DNA from: Arthrobotrys musiformis
Lineage: Eukaryota; Ascomycota; Orbiliomycetes; Orbiliales; Orbiliaceae
Reading direction: 5' to 3'
NCBI GenBank assembly: GCA_036971715.1
Contig: JAVHJL010000013.1
Coordinates: forward strand, 186,001 to 250,000
DNA length: 64,000 nucleotides
The first letter of the stretch is position 1, and each line of letters opens with the position of its first letter. Made by a program: the position numbers and the translations under genes. Below the pieces are notes generated by a model. It was not told where the DNA came from and did not search any database. It saw nothing but the letters and a program-made list of their open reading frames with translations. Shown piece after piece: positions 60,501 through 64,000 of this stretch.

Positions 60501-61009
60501 ATACCTGATCAACATTGATCGGATGCCGAAACTGGCCGTCGTCCGCATCGATTTCGGGTGTCATCTGGTGGCTGCCCATGATCTGCCTACCGGTCCAATT
60601 TTATTGGGCGTATAATCCTCGCTTTGGTAAACAGACTATAAAAACACGTTTTCCCGGGCGAATGGACTCTGCCGACTGGTCGATCCGGGTTTAGTCTGTT
60701 GTACGTCTCATCTTCTGAAAACCGAAAATAATAATTACAGTTACAATAACAATCATAATTATAATCATATACAAGGCAACGGGCCAAGATAAGAGATATC
60801 CGTCCATATATAAACCCCTTGACCCCGCCGTATACAAATCCTCACCTCGTAAAGTCTCTCCCAGCTCCCGTAACCTCTATAGATCTATGGCTGGCCGCAG
60901 TTCGAACAGACGAACAGATTCCTGTCGTGACGATACCCCAGCCTAAGCACCCTCTCTAGGTGGTAATAGCCTATGGAATAAGTTGGCCGATATCTGGCAG
61001 AAGTCCAAG
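57586..61009. other. Decayed AT-rich region around a retroelement relic
   Basis: Apart from the reverse-transcriptase relic at about 58561-58830 no gene is supported. Frames near 58253-58573, 59248-59520 and 59642-59962 are open but motif-free; they may be further remains of the same element. The immediate upstream part (60840-61009) is the leader of the MC-type gene at 61010. Confidence 0.35.
58561..58835 (+). mobile_element. LINE-type reverse transcriptase fragment (decayed)
   Basis: The plus strand reads CFSDLHKAFDMINRSLLW in one frame, then after a frameshift near 58640 LLWAKLRSFGAGGKILNIFIAIYDNPRTALRM...GFS, followed by a decayed copy of the segment that is normally TSGVxQGCPLSP (here TTGSKECHL, then stop). 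These are consecutive reverse-transcriptase motifs of fungal LINE/Tad-like non-LTR elements (DLxKAFDxVxRxLLW...L...G...L...IY.....AV...G.S). The conserved YxDD is not found, no ends or poly-A tail are defined, and the piece is non-functional. Confidence 0.75.
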
Positions 61010-61650
61010 ATGTGCTTCATAACACACAAATATCAGGTACCCATACACCCCTACTATCTACTTCTATGTCTAGCCCGGCCCGCTCCTACCTATGTGTAGC
61101 GATCTCTAATAATACATATCTAGTGCTGCACGCACAATCAAATCCTCTTATCACGAACCTCAGAAACAGAGCAGTGTACCTGTCCAACACTTCAAGCCAC
61201 GACCATTCTAACGGGGCTCTGCCCGCCGTGTACGCGCTATCACACCGACGCAAGTTTCTATCGTAAAAAGTGGGAACAAGCTATTGGAGAAATGGAGAGA
61301 GAGTATGCGCGCATACTCAAGTCGATATTGGAAATTTCAGACTATAGGTTTGGAAAAATGGTGTGTGCATCTCATCACTTATCGTTCGGGGGCCGGCAGG
61401 GCTGATGTAGTTATGATGGTAGAATGGCAACCCTGAAGGCGATTTTAATAATTTTCCAACACCCCCAAATGCTGTTGTTGGTACCATGGACGATATTAGA
61501 CTGGAAGAACAGGATCTTGACGAGCTATATAAAATTGAGAACGGGCCACCAGTTAGCTGGGAGAAACGAGATGGTGTTTCAAAAGGAACCCAGGGTGAAA
61601 CTGGTGAAGAAGCTCATGGGGAAGAGACCGGAGAACCTCAAATGGATTAG
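61010..61650 (+). CDS. Small MC...Q|C zinc-knuckle-like protein, member 2
   Basis: Three exons (61010-61036, 61124-61360, 61423-61650) join in phase 0 to 163 aa. Exon 1 is only MCFITHKYQ with donor GTACCC. Exon 2 starts Cys-Cys and holds EQCTC and LCPPCTRYH (C-x2-C) followed by a charged helix, KKWEQAIGEMEREYARILKSILE. Exon 3 encodes an acidic tail (DDIRLEEQDLDELYKIE, EETGEEAHGEETGEPQMD). It resembles the 57253 gene in start, intron placement and the CxxC-helix order. It is probably a zinc-binding small cytosolic or nuclear protein of a fungal-specific family; no role can be assigned. Confidence 0.7.
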
Positions 61651-62083
61651 CCCGACGAGAAGAATATTTCGGACTCGGTTTCAATGGCGGATTCTGGTTG
61701 ATATTTTATGTTAAAGCTTGTATAATAAATGTTATTGATTCATATGGTCATTTGGATAGACTTAATTTGGCTTCAGGGGCCAAGACGACTTTAAACTATG
61801 TCGCATGGCTGAAATAGAAACTTCGAAACCGAATGTTCCCCTACTAGGTTAATATGAATCTTGATCCAACGAAAATTCGAAGGGGTGTATTAACTAAGAA
61901 AGCCTTTATGTTCGTTTACCCGTTGGACGAGATGATCAGATTCCAAGTATAATTTATTCGTCTAATCTACACGATCTACTATAGTTACACTGTTTGTAAT
62001 TAAGATAGCGACGCCCATATGTGTCTCGTCCTCATGCTTAGACCGCACCGAGAGTAGTCGACCTCATATACACCACCAGCGCC
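61651..62083. other. Convergent intergenic region
   Basis: AT-rich 3' flanks of the MC-type gene and the GPI-protein gene. Nothing recognised. Confidence 0.5.
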
Positions 62084-62821
62084 TTACAACATCAAAGTAA
62101 GGATCAGCCCGGCAGCCAAAGCGCCTAGGCCCAATGACACGCTCGCATCGCCCGCGGAGCTATAAGTAGGTTGTGGCACCCCAGTTTCAGTCCCGTTTCC
62201 AGAACCCTTGGTACCACTCGGAGTGACCTTATCCGTAGACGTGGCATAATCTCCGCCAGCGGTAGAAGTCGAAACCGCATTTGAAGGCGCAGGCAGCGAC
62301 CCTGTCGGGCGGTCCGGACATTCCAAACACCACATCCCTGGCGTCGGTGAAGCGACACAAAGTACCGGCACCGATGTGCTCGCCGAGTTATTCTCCCTGC
62401 AGACGTATGCACAACATGGGTCCCAGCTTTTACCGCAGCTGTCGAGGTCCAGACCTGCTTTTGCTGTGGATTTTGCGGTTGATGAACAGGTTGGTGCAGG
62501 GGCGAGGGTACTGCACTGCGTGCATCCTACGCCTGAGATGGAAGATTGAGCACATGCACCAGGTTGACCGCCTGGGCCGTGGCAGATCCATGAACAACAG
62601 GAGTTTGATTCGTAGAGGGGGCAGAAGTTGCCGAGAGGTCCACCGAGGGCTGTGAAGTTCGCACAGCTTGCGCTGGTGGCTTTGGAGGCGTCATCTTTTG
62701 CTAGAGCCGGGATTGCAAGTATGCTAGATAAATTAGTTAGACGTTGGTTTCACATTTAGCGTTTTGGAAAGAGGTTGTGGTATGCATACCAAAGAAGCGA
62801 GAGGCCTGCAGCGGACTTCAT
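62084..62821 (-). CDS. GPI-anchored secreted protein with duplicated Cys domain
   Basis: Two exons (62821-62790 and 62723-62084) give 223 aa. The signal peptide MKSAAGLSLLCILAIPALA is completed only by splicing. Two tandem cysteine units follow: C31, C45, C53-C54, C58, C68, C78, C81 and C90, C107, C114-C115, C119, C133, C143, C146. Each has the core Cys-Cys-x3-Cys ... Cys-x9-Cys-x2-Cys. A Ser/Thr/Gly stalk (about residues 150-200) ends in a hydrophobic tail (SLGLGALAAGLILTLML) typical of GPI attachment. It is expected on the wall or plasma membrane exterior. It is not the eight-Cys CFEM pattern. Function unknown. Confidence 0.78.
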
Positions 62822-64000
62822 TGTGAATTGAATAAGGCGAATAGTATAGGAATTTAATATGTGTCTATGATGCGGGTCTTGAGGTAGGTATTAAGTGGAA
62901 TGATAAAGATACCTAGAACGAAAGTGGATAACATCGGGGTATAAATACTTCAAGCATTGCTACATATTCACCAAGTCCGCCTCCACGATACCGACGTTTG
63001 GCATAAATCTGCAAAACTCGAAACAAATGTATTTGGGCTAACCACAATCTGGGGTGTAACTGTAAATAGAAGACCCGCAGAAGGCTGGGAAGCCCGTTTC
63101 GACTGTAAACGGATGTGGCGTCAAGCCACACACATTTGTATCACCACTCGATACCCCATTTGTAAAAGTTGTAGGTTACATCCCGAAGGCGGCTCCATTT
63201 GCCGACAAAGAAGTCTCCGTAGCCTCGCGGAGTGGACCGGAAATCATGGGGTTATGATGTGTCAAGCAAAGCTAAGCTACCGGCTAATGTGAACAGATTT
63301 TCTAAGCTGAAATAAGGCGTTCTGACGTACTTCTAACCGAAGCTGCTTTTGGTAGATGGAAATTGGGATACCCGCGCCCATAAGCCATGTTGAGCTTCGG
63401 TGTTAAAGCCTTGAAGCCAAACACTGGAGATTGTGCACGCCGCTCTCTACTTAAATAGAAATTCGCTGGCTAGCTCCGCTTAGCGCTGTTGTTTTTAGGA
63501 TTAAAATATATGAAGTATTGATATATTAAGATGTTAACGTTATAAGTTGAGTTACAATAGCCAACCGCCACCGCTATTTCTTTCATGCTACATTGGTTCT
63601 TGCCGAACAGTAAGTGTACTAATATATCTCCACCGAGACGAATCTCCACCGTATCTTTACACTTCAGTCATATATCTACGTTTTGGTCGGGTTTCAAACA
63701 TCGGTGGCATGGGAATGCGGGTTTCGTTGAGCGCAGTACAGAGCCTGTGTTATCCGGCTGTTCGATGCATGAGAGTTGTTATTATTTTCTCGATCTCGTC
63801 CCGGTCGGTGAATTCCCGGTTTCTTTCTTGGTTGGAACAAGTTAGAGCGTTCTCCGGAAATATCATTCCTCCTAGGAATTTTGGTACAAGTATATTGGGG
63901 ATTGGAAATTTGCGCAGCCGGCGTCCGGGGCCCGCATATAATGTAGAAATGTTTCTGGCCCCTCTACCCGGTCAAAGAAGTTTGGTGGAGCAAGCTACAG
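62822..64000. other. Right edge of window, no gene seen
   Basis: About 1.2 kb of AT-rich sequence past the GPI-protein promoter. Frames at 62957-63292 and 63585-63845 show no motif or splice support. Confidence 0.4.

Overview
The window reads as nuclear DNA of a filamentous ascomycete (Pezizomycotina). Genes are split by short 45-110 nt introns with GT(A/G)AG(T) donors and TACTAAC/CTAAC-like branch points, promoters are pyrimidine-rich, and the gene families are fungal: Zn(II)2Cys6, CCCH, F-box, BTB, fungal HNH and small secreted Cys-rich proteins. I cannot name the species. No bacterial operon, CRISPR array or phage gene is visible. Most gene models below were assembled by hand from open frames and splice signals; no transcript data were available.

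Layout. (1) 0-5.6 kb: a secreted GH5 endoglucanase pseudogene with two TGG-to-TAG stops and a frameshift, a single-pass membrane protein, and a 198-aa protein with two tandem Zn2Cys6 fingers. (2) 5.6-19.2 kb is gene-poor and holds a second tandem-Zn2Cys6 gene (11.3-12.0 kb) and a possible decayed secreted-protein gene (13.4 kb). (3) 19.2-24 kb: a secreted/tail-anchored protein, a small Cys-rich effector-like protein and a zinc alcohol dehydrogenase. (4) 26.3-31.7 kb: a CCCH zinc-finger gene followed by, or spliced to, an NFX1-finger coding region. (5) 33.3-38.3 kb: two tandem F-box/nucleotidyltransferase-like paralogs and another F-box protein. (6) 39.0-42.2 kb: HNH-nuclease-like genes facing each other. 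(7) 42.8-46.8 kb: a 1215-aa protein with four CCCH fingers that shares its N-terminal layout with the 26.3-kb gene. (8) 48.5-53.9 kb: an aldehyde dehydrogenase and a 783-aa membrane protein. (9) 54-64 kb: a 72-aa CxxC protein, a BTB-like membrane protein, two members of a small MC...Q|C family, a LINE reverse-transcriptase relic between them, and a GPI-anchored protein with a duplicated cysteine domain.

The most interesting signals are pairs of related, poorly known families. Four Zn2Cys6 fingers in two genes all carry a phase-0 intron exactly before the third cysteine. The two CCCH genes place the first finger at the same residues (Cys17 to His35). The F-box/NTase tandem pair differs in its third acidic residue. 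I see no obvious single pathway linking the genes; the window looks like an accessory, duplication-rich region in which zinc-binding and ubiquitin-adaptor-like families have expanded.
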